A stretch of DNA of 64,000 bases from Channallabes apus. Lineage: Eukaryota > Chordata > Actinopteri > Siluriformes > Clariidae. Shown here piece after piece: positions 34,630 through 46,960 of this stretch. The stretch lies in the NCBI GenBank assembly GCA_030522415.1, contig CM060106.1, forward strand, positions 30,734,485 to 30,798,484, in the 5' to 3' direction. The translations under genes were made by a program, and so were the position numbers. How positions within the stretch are numbered: position 1 is the first letter of the stretch; the number at the start of each line of letters is the position of its first letter. Under the pieces are notes generated by a model. The model was not told where the DNA came from. It made no database searches and was given only the letters and a program-made list of their open reading frames with translations.

Positions 34630-35387
34630 ACTGTGACCAAGTGATTCCATCATTGTTATTGTCATTGTTTATTTGAACAGTTTCTTACTTTGAATTTTCT
34701 CATTTACGCATCTTATGCTTGTTCTGTAAATGGAATGACTGGTTTAACTACATGTTTTAAATCAGATTTCATAGTTGGGACAACTTGATGAAAGTAAAAA
34801 AGGTAGCAGCAGGTTTTACACTAAATACAGTATTTACAGCACTATAAAATTCTGTAAAAATTAGCTTTGCACTCCTTTTTTTATTAATAGAAATATAATA
34901 CTGTAAATAATTACTTCATTGTGGTGTTTATATTTTTTGCACACTGGGCATGAGCTGGGTGATTCAACTACAAATACAGTAGCTAACCCACCTAGTGGCA
35001 TGGTTTTGCAAAAAAGGCAGGAAGAGATATACAGTACTACAGTATATGTACTACACTCAGACCATAATCTCAGCTCAGGATCAAACCAAGCGACTGTTAA
35101 CTTTCAAACCTCTCCACGACCGTGCTTCAAATTCATTATTATCAAGAGGATTTTGAAAATATGTCAAATATTATATTGTCTAAAAATATTTTAATTGTTG
35201 GTTGGTAATTTTATGAAATACAGGGTGTGTTATACAGGGGAAAAAGTTATGACCACATAGTGTCCTTTTGAGTTGTAAGGTGTAGTTTCATTCAGGATTC
35301 AGATTTTATCCTGAGAACACTAGGCATGACAAAAGAACATTCACATTGGTCTGCAGTCTATCACTGGCAGTATCAGCAAGCTGATTG

Positions 35388-35868
35388 CAGAGGTGTCAAG
35401 TAACGAAGTACAAATACTTCGTTACCTTACTTAAGTAGAAATTTTGGGTATCTATACTTTACTGGAGTAATTATTTTTCAGCCGACTTTTTACTTCTACT
35501 CCTTACATTTTTAAGCAATTATCTGTACTTTCTACTCCTTACATTTTAAAAAATAGCCTCGTTACTCTATTTTTATGATCAGAACGCGCAAACCCCCCGG
35601 TCGCATGATAAGAACGCGCACAACGCACCCCCCAACTCTAACCCCACCCCCCTCCCGTCGCATGATCAGAAAGTGAGACCTTACTGCTTTTGCCGCCCCT
35701 CACGGTACTTTTACTTTTATACTTTAAGTAGTTTTGAAACCAGTACTTTTAAACTTTTACTTAAGTAAAAAGCTTGGGTTGATACTTCAACTTCTAAAGA
35801 AGTATTTTTGAACCCTAGTATCTATACTTCTACTCAAGTAATGAATGTGAATACTTTTGACACCACTG
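35388..35868. mobile_element. MITE with cagaggtgtcaa / ttgacaccactg ends
   Basis: The terminal inverted repeat extends inward (aagtaacgaagtacaaatac against tacttctactcaagtaatga). The interior repeats tactccttacatttt twice. Flanks gctgattg and gctgtagc match only in part, so an 8-bp hAT duplication is degraded or wrongly placed. Confidence 0.65.
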
Positions 35869-36533
35869 GCTGTAGCAAATCCTTTATATTTTGGAAGAGG
35901 TTTGCATTCTTCAAGAAGTACAGTATGTGCTTTCTTTTCTGAAGAACCTGTAATTTGGACTGTTATAAAAAAATAAATGTTTGGTGGAAATTGGAAATTG
36001 TATTTCCTATAATTTGCACAAAATGTTTCCTTGGACACTGTTTCTTTTAATAAATATTGGCTCAAAAGCCCTAAAGAATAGAAAATTTAATAAATTGAGC
36101 TAACATAAATTTAACCCAAAACATAACATCACCAACACATAGGTTTATCAATTCATCTTAATCTAATCTAACCGACCCTGGTCTTATTGACTGACATAAT
36201 AAATACATAAAGTTCATAATAAATAAATATGTAATTTCTCTAATTACTGTACACTATATGTACAGTATACAGTAAATATACAGTATTTTAAACTCTACTT
36301 AAACAATTTTACCGCATTATGTACTACTTTAAATGATAATGTTTTAAACTAAATACAAATTTGAAAATCCTGGTCTAATATTGTAAATATAAGGGTCAGT
36401 ATAAAAATTTATTTATTTTAGATTTTGGGTCTTTATCAACTTCATCCATATCGAAACCTCATCATAAAACAATACATTTTATATAAGTTAGATAAGTTTA
36501 ATCTTTATAACGGTTAACTATTATAAGTAACCC
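35869..36533. other. AT-rich unassigned sequence
   Basis: Nothing recognised. A run of 15 G follows at 36534-36548. Confidence 0.4.
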
Positions 36534-36673
36534 GGGGGGGGGGGGGGGCTGTCAAAAAATTTCTTCTATCACCTTTAGATTATAGCTCACAAAGTGGTTG
36601 CCAGTTCATGTGAGAAAATTATTCATCATGCTCCCAAAATAACTCTTTCACAATTCGAGTCCTGTAATATGCC

Positions 36674-38719
36674 CAGGGGCGGAATGGCCATCTGGAGTAA
36701 CGGGAATTTTCCCGGTGGGCCGCTGGCCAGTGTGGTCCGGCCCAGTCAGTACACAAATATATATATATATTTTTTTTTAAATGACGGAAACCATAATATT
36801 GCATCTCTTTCCTACTCATATGGATGAGCTCGTCGATTGCACGGGCGCCGCCGACAAAGAGCGTGTTGTTGCAGGAGAGAGAGGTGTTGATTTACGACAG
36901 CTGTTTATGGGAGTGTAGTCCAGTGCGGGAGATGCATTGTGGGTAATGAGGTCCGGTGTGTGTGAAGTTGAACGCGAATGCGAGATGTAAGTTGGGATAT
37001 AGTCATATACAGTGCTGTGAAAAACTAATTGCCCCTCTCCTGATTTCTTATTCTTTTGCATGTTTGTCACACAAAATGTTTCTGATCATCAAACACATTT
37101 AACTATTAGTCAAAGATAACACAAGTAAACACAAAATGCTGTTTTTAAATGAGGGGTTTTATTATTTAGGGAGAAAAAAAATCCAAACCTACATGGCCCT
37201 GTGTGAAAAAGTAATTGCCCCCTGAACCTAATAACTGGTTGGGCCACCCTTAGCAGCAATAACTGCAATCAAGCGTTTGCGATAACTTGCAACGAGTCTT
37301 TTATAGCGCTCTGGAGGAATTTTGGCCCACTCATCTTTGCAGAATTGTTGTAATTCAGCTTTATTTGAGGGTTTTCTAGCATGAACCGCCTTTTTAAGGT
37401 CATGCCACAACATCTCAATACGATTCAGGTCAGGACTTTGACTAGACCACTCCAAAGTCTTCATTTAGTTTTTCTTCAGCCATTAAGAGGTGGATTTGCT
37501 GGTGTGTTTTGGGTCATTGTCCTGCTGCAGCACCCAAGATCGCTTCAGCTTGAGTTGACGAACAGATGGCCGGACATTCTCCTTCAGGATTTTTTGGTAG
37601 ACAGTAGAATTCATGGTTCCATCTATCACAGCAAGCCTTCCAGGTCCTGAAGCAGCAAAACAACCCCAGACCATCACACTACCACCACCATATTTTACTG
37701 TTGGTATGATGTTCTTTTTCTGAAATGCTGTGTTACTTTTACGCCAGATGTAACAGGACACGCACCTTCCAAAAAGTTCAACTTTTGTCTCGTCGGTCCA
37801 CAAGGTATTTTCCCAAAAGTCTTGGCAATCATTGAGATGTTTTTTAGCAAAATTGAGACGAGCCTTAATGTTCTTTTTGCTTAAAAGTGGTTTGCGCCTT
37901 GGAAATCTGCCATGCAGGCCGTTTTTGCCCAGTCTCTTTCTTATGGTGGAGTCATGAACACTGACTTTAATTGAGGCAAGTGAGGCCTGCAGTTCTTTAG
38001 ATGTTGTCCTGGGGTCTATTGTGGCCTCTCGGATGAGTTGTCTCTGCGCTCTTGGGGTAATTTTGGTCGGCCGGCCACTCCTGGGAAGGATCACCACTGT
38101 TCCATGTTTTTGCCATTTGTGGATAATGGCTCTCACTGTGGTTCACTGGAGTCCCAAAGCTTTAGAAAAGGCTTTATAACCTTTACCAGACTGATAGATC
38201 TCAATTACTTTTGTTCTCATTTGTTCCTGAATTTCTTTGGATCTTGGCATGATTGTCTAGCTTTTGAGGTGCTTTTGGTCTACTTCTCTGTGTCAGGTAG
38301 CTCCTATTTAAGTGATTTCTTGATTGAAACAGGTGTGGCAGTAATCAGGCCTGGGGGTGACTACAGAAATTGAACTCAGGTGTGATAAACCACAGTTAAG
38401 TTATTTTTTAACAAGGGGGGCAATCACTTTTTCACACAGGGCCATGTAGATTTGGAGGTTTTTTTCTCGCTTAACGTAAACCTTCATTTAAAAACTGCAT
38501 TTTGTGTTCAATTATGTTATCTTTGACTAATAGTTAACGGTTTTTGATGAGCAGAAACATTTAAGTGTGAGAAATATGCAAAAGAATAAGAAATCAGGAA
38601 GGGGGCAAATAGTTTTTCACACCACTGTATATCTCTACATTAATGAGCCAATGTATTATGATGTGGGCTGCTGTGGGCCAGAAAATCCAGGGCCCCTTTT
38701 TGGTCCCAGTCCGCCCCTG
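36674..38719 (+). mobile_element. hAT copy 3, internally deleted, holding a Tc1
   Basis: Ends caggggcggaatggcc and cccagtccgcccctg. The exact 8-bp duplication aatatgcc lies at 36666-36673 and 38720-38727. Its own sequence is only about 430 bp: 36674-37009 and 38630-38719. These match the two ends of copy 2, so this is a non-autonomous deletion derivative. The interior is Tc1 copy C. Confidence 0.95.
37010..38627 (-). mobile_element. Tc1 element copy C
   Basis: Same family as copies A and B; TA at 37008-37009 and 38628-38629, length 1618 bp. A 217-codon minus-strand frame (38136-37483) joins SGRPTK, the linker, TDETKVELFG and [11 protein letters not shown] without a break. It then stops just before the region holding the third catalytic residue, and the remainder (LNRIEMLWHDLK) is in 37464-37228. 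It shares the CGA-to-TGA stop of copy B in the first helix-turn-helix region. Confidence 0.95.
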
Positions 38720-39370
38720 AATATGCCTGTGCTATCAGGGAAGAAAAACTCCATTGATGTGATGCCCTGGTTATACAGTACCTTCCGGACTTAATTTTAT
38801 TACCAATTCGAGTCCTGTAATCGAATTGGTAATAATGTTGCTGAGTCTAGACCTGACCAACTGAAGCAACCCCAGATCGTAACACTGCCTCCAGATGCTT
38901 AGACAGTGGGAACTATGCATGTGGTGCATCACTTCATGCACTTCCCTTCTTACCCTGATGCACCCTGGAATAGGGTCAATCTGAACTCGCATGACCTTTT
39001 CTCATTGCACCAAAGTCCAATCTTTATGGTCCATAACATTTTCTTTCTTTCTCATGAGCAACACTAAGATGTGGTTTTCTGTACTGTAGCTACTATACAA
39101 ATCTGTTTAGTCCCATTGCTGCAAATTTTCATCACATTGTGTGCACACTGAAATACTCTTACTTTAACTGTTAAACATAGAGCTAAGGTGGTGTTTTTTT
39201 TTTGTTTGTTTGTTTTTTTCCCAATACACCTTCACTAAGCATTTAAATGATCTCCATTAACGATTCTTTTCCAACCACATTTCTTTCACCAAGGTGACGT
39301 TTCAGCACTACCCTTCTAGATTTTGATAATGTGTTGAAGGGGTCTTAACCCAATTCCAGAAATTTCACAT

Positions 39371-40690
39371 TTTTGACTCTTCTGAAATGTTGACTTTTCA
39401 GTGTATATACAGAATGTACTTATCCCATACTGTATATCACGTCTGACAATGAGTTATAGTGTGTGTACTATTTTTACGTCCTTTGTTCAGAAAGGTGGAA
39501 TTGTTTAATCACAGTTACAAGAAAGTCTACACCTCTTAGGAGTGATGAAAGCAAATCTGAGGTGTTGGCCGATCGGTCCAAGCATAATTTTACAACATAA
39601 TTTACAGCAGATTATATATTATTATTAAGCAGATTATACCTTATATTATAAGGTTATAACATAACCTTAACAGGTGTAACAGAAACTTTTAGATGTAGAG
39701 GTAAAATTTATAAACACTTTTTAGGAAGATGGTCGAAAATTGCATACATACTTGGATTGGGAAGCTGCATATATCTCCTTTAAGGTGTATCCTTGTTTGA
39801 GGATGATGTCCAAAGTCTTTGCTCAAACTTCCATTTATAAAAAGGAAGGTAAGCGGATGGTTAACATAGTTAACTATATAATAATATTATTATTATTAGT
39901 TTTACTGTCTTTAAAATTTATTATAAAATTACTGTCATGGCAAGTAAAATGGATCTTTGTCTTTTGTGTCTTTTTGACAGGGCATTGACACCTGACCCTA
40001 TTAAAGTATTGCATATGTCACAGCTGAAAGAAGTGCAATAAATTAAGTAGGATGAGGTAGAACATCACTTCTTCTATTATAAATGTCAAAGATTTATTCT
40101 TAACAACTTTGAGAGAACAAAGAGTCCTGGAGGCCTGGAGACATTTTGCATAAAGTCCAAAAAAGTAAATTGGGCAATTCTGTCACAATTAGTAACATCC
40201 CTTTATATAAGTTCCATATTGTATATTGAGTTATTGAGTTATTGAGTTATTGAGTTCAGCTCAGTTCCCATTTCAGTGTATTTTTTTTTTAACTACAAAT
40301 CACTGTGGTTTCAAAATCTTATCTTTCCATGGCTCCAGTACATTCTGATATCATTAGTTACCACATAGCAACAAAGCATTAAGGTAGGTAAGACGAAATA
40401 GAGTAGTGCTACATAAAGGCAGAAAACCGATAATTTGGTCTTGATTTGGCAATAGCTCCACAGTGCACTAAGAGGATCTGCAGCTACCTATGGAAAGATT
40501 TATCTGTCATGAAAATAGATTAAATGCACTGATTTAATCAATAAAATTATTTTAACCAGAAGCATTGCTTATTTTAGGGATATTTTTTTCTGGATGATTT
40601 TTTTAATTTTGTAAATACTGAACAGTAACATTAAATCCATTAACTTTAAAACCAACTAGGTTTTTGGGATCACATTCTGCCACCGGAGTG
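39371..40690. other. Unassigned sequence with a short minisatellite
   Basis: No supported gene. An 8-bp unit (ttattgag) repeats about four times at 40225-40256. Confidence 0.45.
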
Positions 40691-41000
40691 TGCCTCCGTG
40701 GGCCCTCTGGGGGTGTGCTTTTGTGTCTGGCACAAGGACACTGGCAGTGGATCTTTTGGGTGCTGTGTAATAAAGGTTAGGGCCTCTGTAGATTGGATAT
40801 GTTTGTCTGGTGCACTCCATGTGTGCTCGATCCTATTCGGATTTGGCGAGTTTGGAAGCTGGTTGGCAGCCTTGAGGTCTTTGCCTGCTGGGCTCTGCGT
40901 GTGTTAGGCTGCGGTGAACCTGGTGTTCTGATGCCTGACTTTTTTTGGTGAGTTGTACTGCAGTTTGTAGGTGTATTGTTGGTTATCAGAGTTGTTTGAA
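40691..41000. repeat. Decayed interspersed repeat, family unknown
   Basis: The sequence around tgtgctcgatcctattcgga and gccttgaggtctttgc recalls a dispersed fish repeat, but the ends are not visible. Confidence 0.3.
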
Positions 41001-41059
41001 TCACCTGTTAGTTGTCATGAAAGTATCTTTTTCTTTTCTTTCTTTTTTTTTAAACAGAC

Positions 41060-41195
41060 AAGTTCTCCCCATGATTGTTGGGTTTCCTCCGTGTACCCCG
41101 GTTTCCTCCCACAGTACAAATATATGCAGATTAGGCTAATAGCATTCCCAAATTCCCCCTGCAACCCTGAATACAGGATAAAGCGGTAAAGAGGT
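41060..41195 (+). mobile_element. SINE fragment, internally deleted
   Basis: Matches the tRNA-derived SINE core (gtttcctcccacagtacaaa, gattaggctaatagc) joined directly to the tail-proximal segment (ccctgaatacaggataaagc). Lacks the tRNA head and the CA-rich part. Confidence 0.8.
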
Positions 41196-42091
41196 AGAGA
41201 GAGAGAGTGGGTTAAACACACATCGTGTGGCATTGACGATGAAATAGTTTTTTTTAAAACCCTTATCACCTTATCCAATGCTAGGAGATATGCATGAGAA
41301 CTATAATTTAAAGCAGTAAGGGGTATTTTCAGAAATGTTATTCCAACCATAAACGTATATTACCTGTTCAAACAAACAAACAAATAAAAATATATTTGTA
41401 TTATATTTGTATATAAAGAAAGCAACATAATATTATTTAAACCAACCACTTTTCAGACAAAAAAATATATTTAAAAAAGGGGGTTATCGCACAAAGCACT
41501 GTCTTTCTTGACTTTATTGTTGTTCATTAAGAAAAAAATATCCAATCCTTTTCCATCATAACTGTCTGTATTATATAACTGGAATAACTGGAAAATATTT
41601 ATGTTTCATCAACACATTTGATATGCAAATAATCACAATGATATAATCAATAAGCAAATCAGTTCTTGAAGCCATTTGGCACCTTCTAGAGACCTATTAC
41701 TTGCAAAGTATGTTCTGGATGCAACAACAGGAAACATTAAATCTGGTCTTAGAGAAAATTGGCATACGTTTGTGTCCAAGAAAACGCAGATGGAAGGCAA
41801 TGACCAGTTGGAACACTGTAGAGAGTGGCTGCTGGAAAAGTATAAATCAATGTTTACTGAAACTGGACATTCCATGCTGCAATTCATAACCTGTTCCAGT
41901 TCCTCAAGCAGGTAAAGACCCATGTCCTCTAGCCGTCATGTCATCATTCCAACTGGTTCCAACTTTTCGGCTTTGAAGCAGGTTGACAGATTGTGGTCTT
42001 CCTGACCTCAAATAAAACAATGGCCACTAGGTGATATATAATTTGCGCTGAATGTGTTCTTGATTTCTTTAGGTTTGTTTCAGTAGCTCTC

Positions 42092-42129
<38 letters not shown>

Positions 42130-42455
42130 TCACACACAAATGGTTTGTGATTCTAACAGTTGGTCCAATTTAATAAGTCTGTAGTGTTTTATTTTTTTTT
42201 TTGTTTCCCAAGTGATCTTGTAGTCTTTCCTCATTAGCCCAAATTTACTGGAACATCATAATTTACTCAGACATACGATTTATGTATTTTAGAAATATAA
42301 TATAGGTTAGCAAATACCAAAAGTAAGTATGTTTGAGGGGGAAAAACAACAGTATTATTTAGCAAAGGATAAAATTATCAAATATTTAAGTAAAAGAAAG
42401 AAGGTGAAAAATAAGAAAAAAGGAAACAAGTAATAATATTCATGTTGTAAAAATT

Positions 42456-42502
<47 letters not shown>

Positions 42503-42514
42503 TGATGATAGTCA
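41196..42514. repeat. Unassigned sequence with CT and TAA microsatellites
   Basis: (CT)n at 42081-42126 and (TAA)n at about 42457-42500. Overlapping short frames at 41633-41923 have no recognised motif. Confidence 0.6.
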
Positions 42515-42752
42515 TGATTCAATGTCCGCCTCAAGTCTGTGTGCGTGGAATTTGCATGTTCTCCCCATGCATGGCTGGTTTCCTCCCACAGTCCAAAGAC
42601 ATTTCCCATAGTGTGTGTATGTGTATGTGTGCCCTGTGATGGATTGGCATCCTGTCCAGGTTGTACACTGCCTCATATCCTAAGCCGCCTGGGATAGGCT
42701 CCATGCCCCTGTGACACTGTACACAGGTTAAGCATTATAAAAGATGAATTAA
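42515..42752 (+). mobile_element. SINE, 5'-truncated, diverged
   Basis: Core cgtggaatttgcatgttctc, cctcccacagtccaaagaca, a GT-rich part, then ggataggctcc and a gatgaatt-type tail. Oriented on the plus strand and more diverged than the other copies. Confidence 0.8.
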
Positions 42753-43089
42753 TTATTATTATTATTATTATTATATTGATGATGATGATTAAGGACATAC
42801 TCATGCTAATGAGACAGACAGCTGGTAGAATACCACTCCAGAGAGGACACATAAGTTTGCTTTATTTATCTTGTGTCATAACATTTATGTTCTGAGGTAT
42901 GTTTGTTTCTTTACATTCATGTATTAAAATGATCTATATTTATATAGATATCTATGTATTGGTATATCTATAAAGATGAAGATGTGTTCCATGTATGCGA
43001 GTATTAATGTGAATTCCCCCAGCTGCAAATAAGGTGTATTTTAGTGTATGGTAGAAGTCGGGTATATATTGAATGAACATCTGAAGTGA

Positions 43090-43412
43090 GTGACTGTTCC
43101 CTGAGGATTCCCCGCGTGGTCTCTCCGTAGCCCCGCCCCCTCCGCTCGAGTCGCCGCGCGCTGTCCGGCAGCGCTTGCTGCTCTCACGAAACTAAGCAGC
43201 TTTAACACGCGCGCGCTGTGCACTGGAGGCTGTGAGGCAGAGCGCCACCGGAGCACCGCACATCTGAAGGCAAAAGTTCCGCCGCGTTCTCAAGTGACGG
43301 CGCGGCTCACAGAAACCATAACGGATAACTCGAGGACGGAAATGTTTACCAGAATGGTTTCCGACTGAGATTTTTGAGTATGTTCAGCGCTTTTTCTTGA
43401 AAACAGAAAACC
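43090..43412 (+). promoter_or_regulatory. CpG-rich promoter and 5'UTR of the cadherin gene
   Basis: A sharp rise in GC and CpG starts at about 43108 and continues through the exon. It has an Sp1-type GC box (ccccgccccc at 43131-43140) and many cgcg motifs. The 5'UTR contains two short upstream ORFs: 43342-43368 (8 codons plus stop) and 43380-43400 (6 codons plus stop). The main ATG follows 12 bp later in a good context (A at -3). The transcription start is not determined. Confidence 0.65.
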
Positions 43413-44427
43413 ATGATTTGTGCTGTTTTTATATTTTTCTGCGTGACTCTGGTTTTGGGAAATAAAACCGACGAGCGGACGCCGTTTTTCCACGGGCACG
43501 TGTTTGAAAACTCCCCGCCGGGCTCGAGGGTGAACGGGCTCAGCATCCCGTCGAGGCGCATCGACGCGCTGCGCTGGTGCTCCGGCTCGGGCGTGTACCT
43601 GAAGTTACTCGGAGACGGGAGCGAGGACTTTCGGGTTTTTGCGCACCACGGACGCGGGCACGTGCAGCTGAAAACCGTCAGCGTGTTGGACCGGGAGGAG
43701 CGCGCGGCGTATGTACTCGGTGTCGGCCTGTGTTGCACCAGCTGCGCTTCACCTGAGCGCGTCTTGTCGCGCGTGGCGTCGGTTCGGGTGGACGTCCTCG
43801 ACACGAACGACCACCCGCCTGCTTTCAGACACGCGGACGTGAAAATAACCCTAGACGACGCCACCGCGCTTAGGTCGGTGGTTTATAAAGTGACAGCGGA
43901 GGATACGGATAGCGGCAAGAACGCCGAGCTCATCTATTACGCGCTGCCGAGGAACGGGAGCTTCTACGTGGTGCCCAAAACGGGTGAAGTTCTTCTCGTG
44001 GACTCTATCCTCGGTCTCGCGTCACCCATAAAGTTCATGGTGTTTGCCAGAGACCGGGGATGGCCGTCGCGCACAGGTCGCCACATGCAGGTGGAGATCA
44101 TTCCCCGACAGTGGCCGGTCGCCTTCCCATCGTTATCAACATCATCATCATCATCATCCTCCCGACTCCTGAGAAAGTCTCGCTCCGCTCTGGAGCCCAG
44201 CGAACCTGTGAGCGTGAGTGTGTCCGAAGACGCAGCAATCGGCTCTGTGATCATGAACCTGAACCCGGTCCGGTTTCAGTCGGTTACTTTCGAGCTGCTT
44301 TACCCCGACGCGGAAACCTCTCCGGTCAGCGTCAGCAGAGAGAGCGGCGAGCTGGTGATCTCCAGGAGCCTCGACCGGGAGACTGAACCTGTAGTGGAAA
44401 TTACTGTTAAAGTGCAGGATAAACGAG
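43413..44427 (+). CDS. Cadherin-repeat protein, first coding exon (partial)
   Basis: Begins with a signal peptide (ICAVFIFFCVTLVLG, residues 2-16). EC1-like repeat, residues about 24-139, has LDRE at 92-95 and the calcium motif DVLDTNDHPPAF at 127-138. EC2-like repeat, about 140-239, has AEDTDSGKNAELIYY (162-176) and ARDRGWPSRTG (212-222), but its closing DxND motif is replaced by IIPRQWPVAF. A serine run follows (242-250). EC3-like repeat, about 266-338, has SRESGELVISRSLDRE. The exon is taken to end at CGAG|GTAAAG (44427/44428), phase 1; the open frame would otherwise reach TAG at 44466. Role: calcium-dependent cell adhesion at the plasma membrane, extracellular N-terminus of a larger transmembrane protein. 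Neural-cadherin-like, type III or protocadherin-type are possible; I cannot fix the orthologue. Confidence 0.85.
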
Positions 44428-46489
44428 GTAAAGCGCGCGCTCAGAGGAGTCTCTTTACACTAGTCTAGATCTTGTGGATCAGTTTGTTCCCCTCGTGCCA
44501 CTTTAATGTGCAGAAAATCCACCGCAAACTCCCTGGTGTTTAATTTAAAAAATCTCTTCCACATATAAATTACCTCCCAAACAAGCTCAAATATATCACA
44601 TCGGAATGCATTGATGTTCAGTCGGAAATCTCTGACCGATTTTATAGTCGCATCAGTAAACAGGTTTAATTTGTTTAATTGCACTCTTCTAATCCTGATC
44701 CGTTTACTTATTTGCTTAGACATTTACCTATACATTCTCAATCCTGTTGGCATTCTTGCTTTGAGAAAAAAGAAGTGATGTGCGTAATTTTGTTTTGCAT
44801 GAAATATGTGTAATGCGTTCTGCCAGGTTAATTAAAACTCACAGTTAAGATTTTGCGACCTCCACGGAAGAAAAGGAAAGGGGGGGGAAAGGGAAAGTCA
44901 CAGAGCACAGAGAGTCAAACTGCAGGGAAGAGATGCTAACGTCTGTTCTCAGTGGTGTATGACAGCAAGACAGGTTAACATTCTCATTGTACAAATTTCC
45001 TATCGGGTAGACATCCCATTCTCAGTAAAAATCCAATTTTCGATTTGATAATGATATCAGCTCTGAGTGTCGGCTCTGCGTCACAAACGTTCACAAGACC
45101 CGAGCGGAGCGGAGCGTCTGCAAAGCGTCTGTTGCTAAGTTATGCAAGTGAGGTGTGGCTGCATGCTTAGGACAAGAAAAGCTGTGTCCATAAAACATAA
45201 AAGACATCAGTGGAGTCAGTTTGTCACATTGTCAGATTTGCTCATAGAACTTCTCCAAGGGAAAAAAAGTTAGGAAAGCAAAAAATATATATATATATTT
45301 ATAATGTTATAATTTAAAAATACATAGCTGGATATGCCAAGTCATAAAGCATTAAGCATTTTAATATCACACGTAATATAAACAGTGCAATAAAATATGC
45401 CGCAATGCACTATTCTGAGATATTGCAATCTTTTTATTAGGTGTTTATAAGTATTATTTGTAAAACTTAAACATACAGAACAAAACTGATTTGATTTTAA
45501 AAGTCACAATTAATTTTATATAAACAAATAAACCAAAATCCCACATTATAGACATTAAATAATGGATTAAATAAGGTTTTGTTTTGTTTTTGCATTTGAA
45601 TGGAAGACAACCTTTATGCATTCTCAAGTACTGATGTCATTAAATTGTCACATCACTAATTTCTACTTCATATCATAGACAACCTGCCATCTCAAAACAA
45701 AATCAATATGCTTTAAAAATATTACTGTATTTTACTAAATTTACTACATATACCATATTTAAATATAATAACTTTATAGAATAACAATCAACTATAACTC
45801 ATATGATTATCAATATGCAAAAGTTAATTATCTTTTTATTATCTGATTATTATGATTATCAAATAATAAGCGGTTAGAAATTTCTCAGGACTCGTTGTTA
45901 CAGCCAGTATCAGCCTCAGCACTGTTATGCAATAGCAGATTGGTGCAATCTTTTTTATCATGAGGTAAAGGCAGTGAGGCAAAAATGTTTTTAAAAATGT
46001 GATTATCATTTTAACAATTGCTGGTGAGCATGGAATCCTTTCATTAAAGCCATAAAACAACATCGAATTTACAATTCCGACATCTGACTTTTGTGTAATT
46101 GGACAAGGTTTGCTCTATCTAATTTTAGTTTCTTTTCCAGTGGGATGTTGAGGGGGAAAGGATGAGAGAGTAAATAAACCACCTCTTCTTCAGTCAGTTA
46201 ACCCTGCAACTGCATTTCAAATCACTGCTGATAATGTCTCAGCAAAAGGAGCTGGAAAACATCAGCCAATATGTAAATCAATTCTAGGGGTAGTTTCATT
46301 TTGTGTAATCAGCTGTCACAGTTTTTCACCAGTAGGCTGCATGGATCTACAGTTTGAGTTAGAAAGAAATCAGCCATAAGCTTCTTTATATTATCTAGTG
46401 AATGTTTCTTATGGCCTTTATGGCTCTTCTTCTTCAGCATTGTTCTCCCTGAAACACTCTTTCACTTACACTTTTGATCTTGAAATTGT
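44428..46489 (+). other. Start of cadherin intron 1
   Basis: Begins with the donor GTAAAG. AT-rich with no further exon recognised. The intron presumably extends to or beyond the window end (over 19 kb), because no later cadherin motif is visible on the plus strand. Confidence 0.55.
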
Positions 46490-46960
46490 TATCCTGGAAT
46501 ATCCCCATTCCATCAGGGAAGGAAAAAAATCCTTTAATCTAGTCATTCAGTTAACTTATTTTTTACTTTGCTGAGCCTAGACCTAACATCATAACACTGC
46601 CTCCAGAGGCTTGTACAGCGGGCGCTATGCAAGATGGTTGCACCACTTCATGACACAACCTGATGCACACATCACTAAAGTCCAAACTTTATGCCCCCTA
46701 GCAGTAACAAACGTAGCAACTTTTCATCTCCAAACAGCTGTTTATTGCCAAACGTGAGTTTTCATTGCATTGTTCATGTGGAAAAGCTCTTACTTTCATT
46801 ATTAAACATAGCTGTGATTTCTACTAAATATTTAAATTATTATTATTTTTTTTTAATCTTTTGTTAAAATGATGCAACATAAACATAAAGTGTGACCATG
46901 GTCTCCCATTACAGTCATTCATGAACCGTCCACCACTAACCATTCCAGTTTTAGTAATGA
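46490..46960 (-). mobile_element. Tc1-like remnant, related to 36560-39370
   Basis: Shares ctggaatat-cc-, ccatcagggaag, gctgagcctagacc, aacactgcctccaga and tatgcaagatggttg-type words with the remnant around 38.7-39.1 kb. At the position of the hAT insertion there, this copy reads through uninterrupted. No open frame. Confidence 0.65.

Larger units (their letters stand above)
36560..39370 (-). mobile_element. Old Tc1-like remnant, split by hAT copy 3
   Basis: Pieces 36560-36665 and 38728-39370 form one degenerate element related to 46490-46960: ccatcagggaag-, ataacactgcctccaga- and tccaatctttatg-type words. The 39200-39370 part (accttcactaagc, ggtcttaacccaattcc) fits the helix-turn-helix half of a minus-strand Tc1 transposase. 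No open frame survives. An 8-bp duplication (aatatgcc) marks where the hAT entered. Confidence 0.65.

Noticed and set aside
39740..39988. 82-codon frame with a possible donor at 39848
   Set aside because: No recognised motif, low-complexity C-terminal part, no acceptor-exon partner.
41633..41923. Overlapping frames on both strands as a small gene
   Set aside because: Both strands open over the same short region, no motif, no splice signals of note.
44428..44468. Cadherin frame ending at the TAG at 44466-44468
   Set aside because: A three-repeat protein without a membrane segment is unlikely; the GTAAAG donor at 44428 breaks the frame at a typical conserved position.
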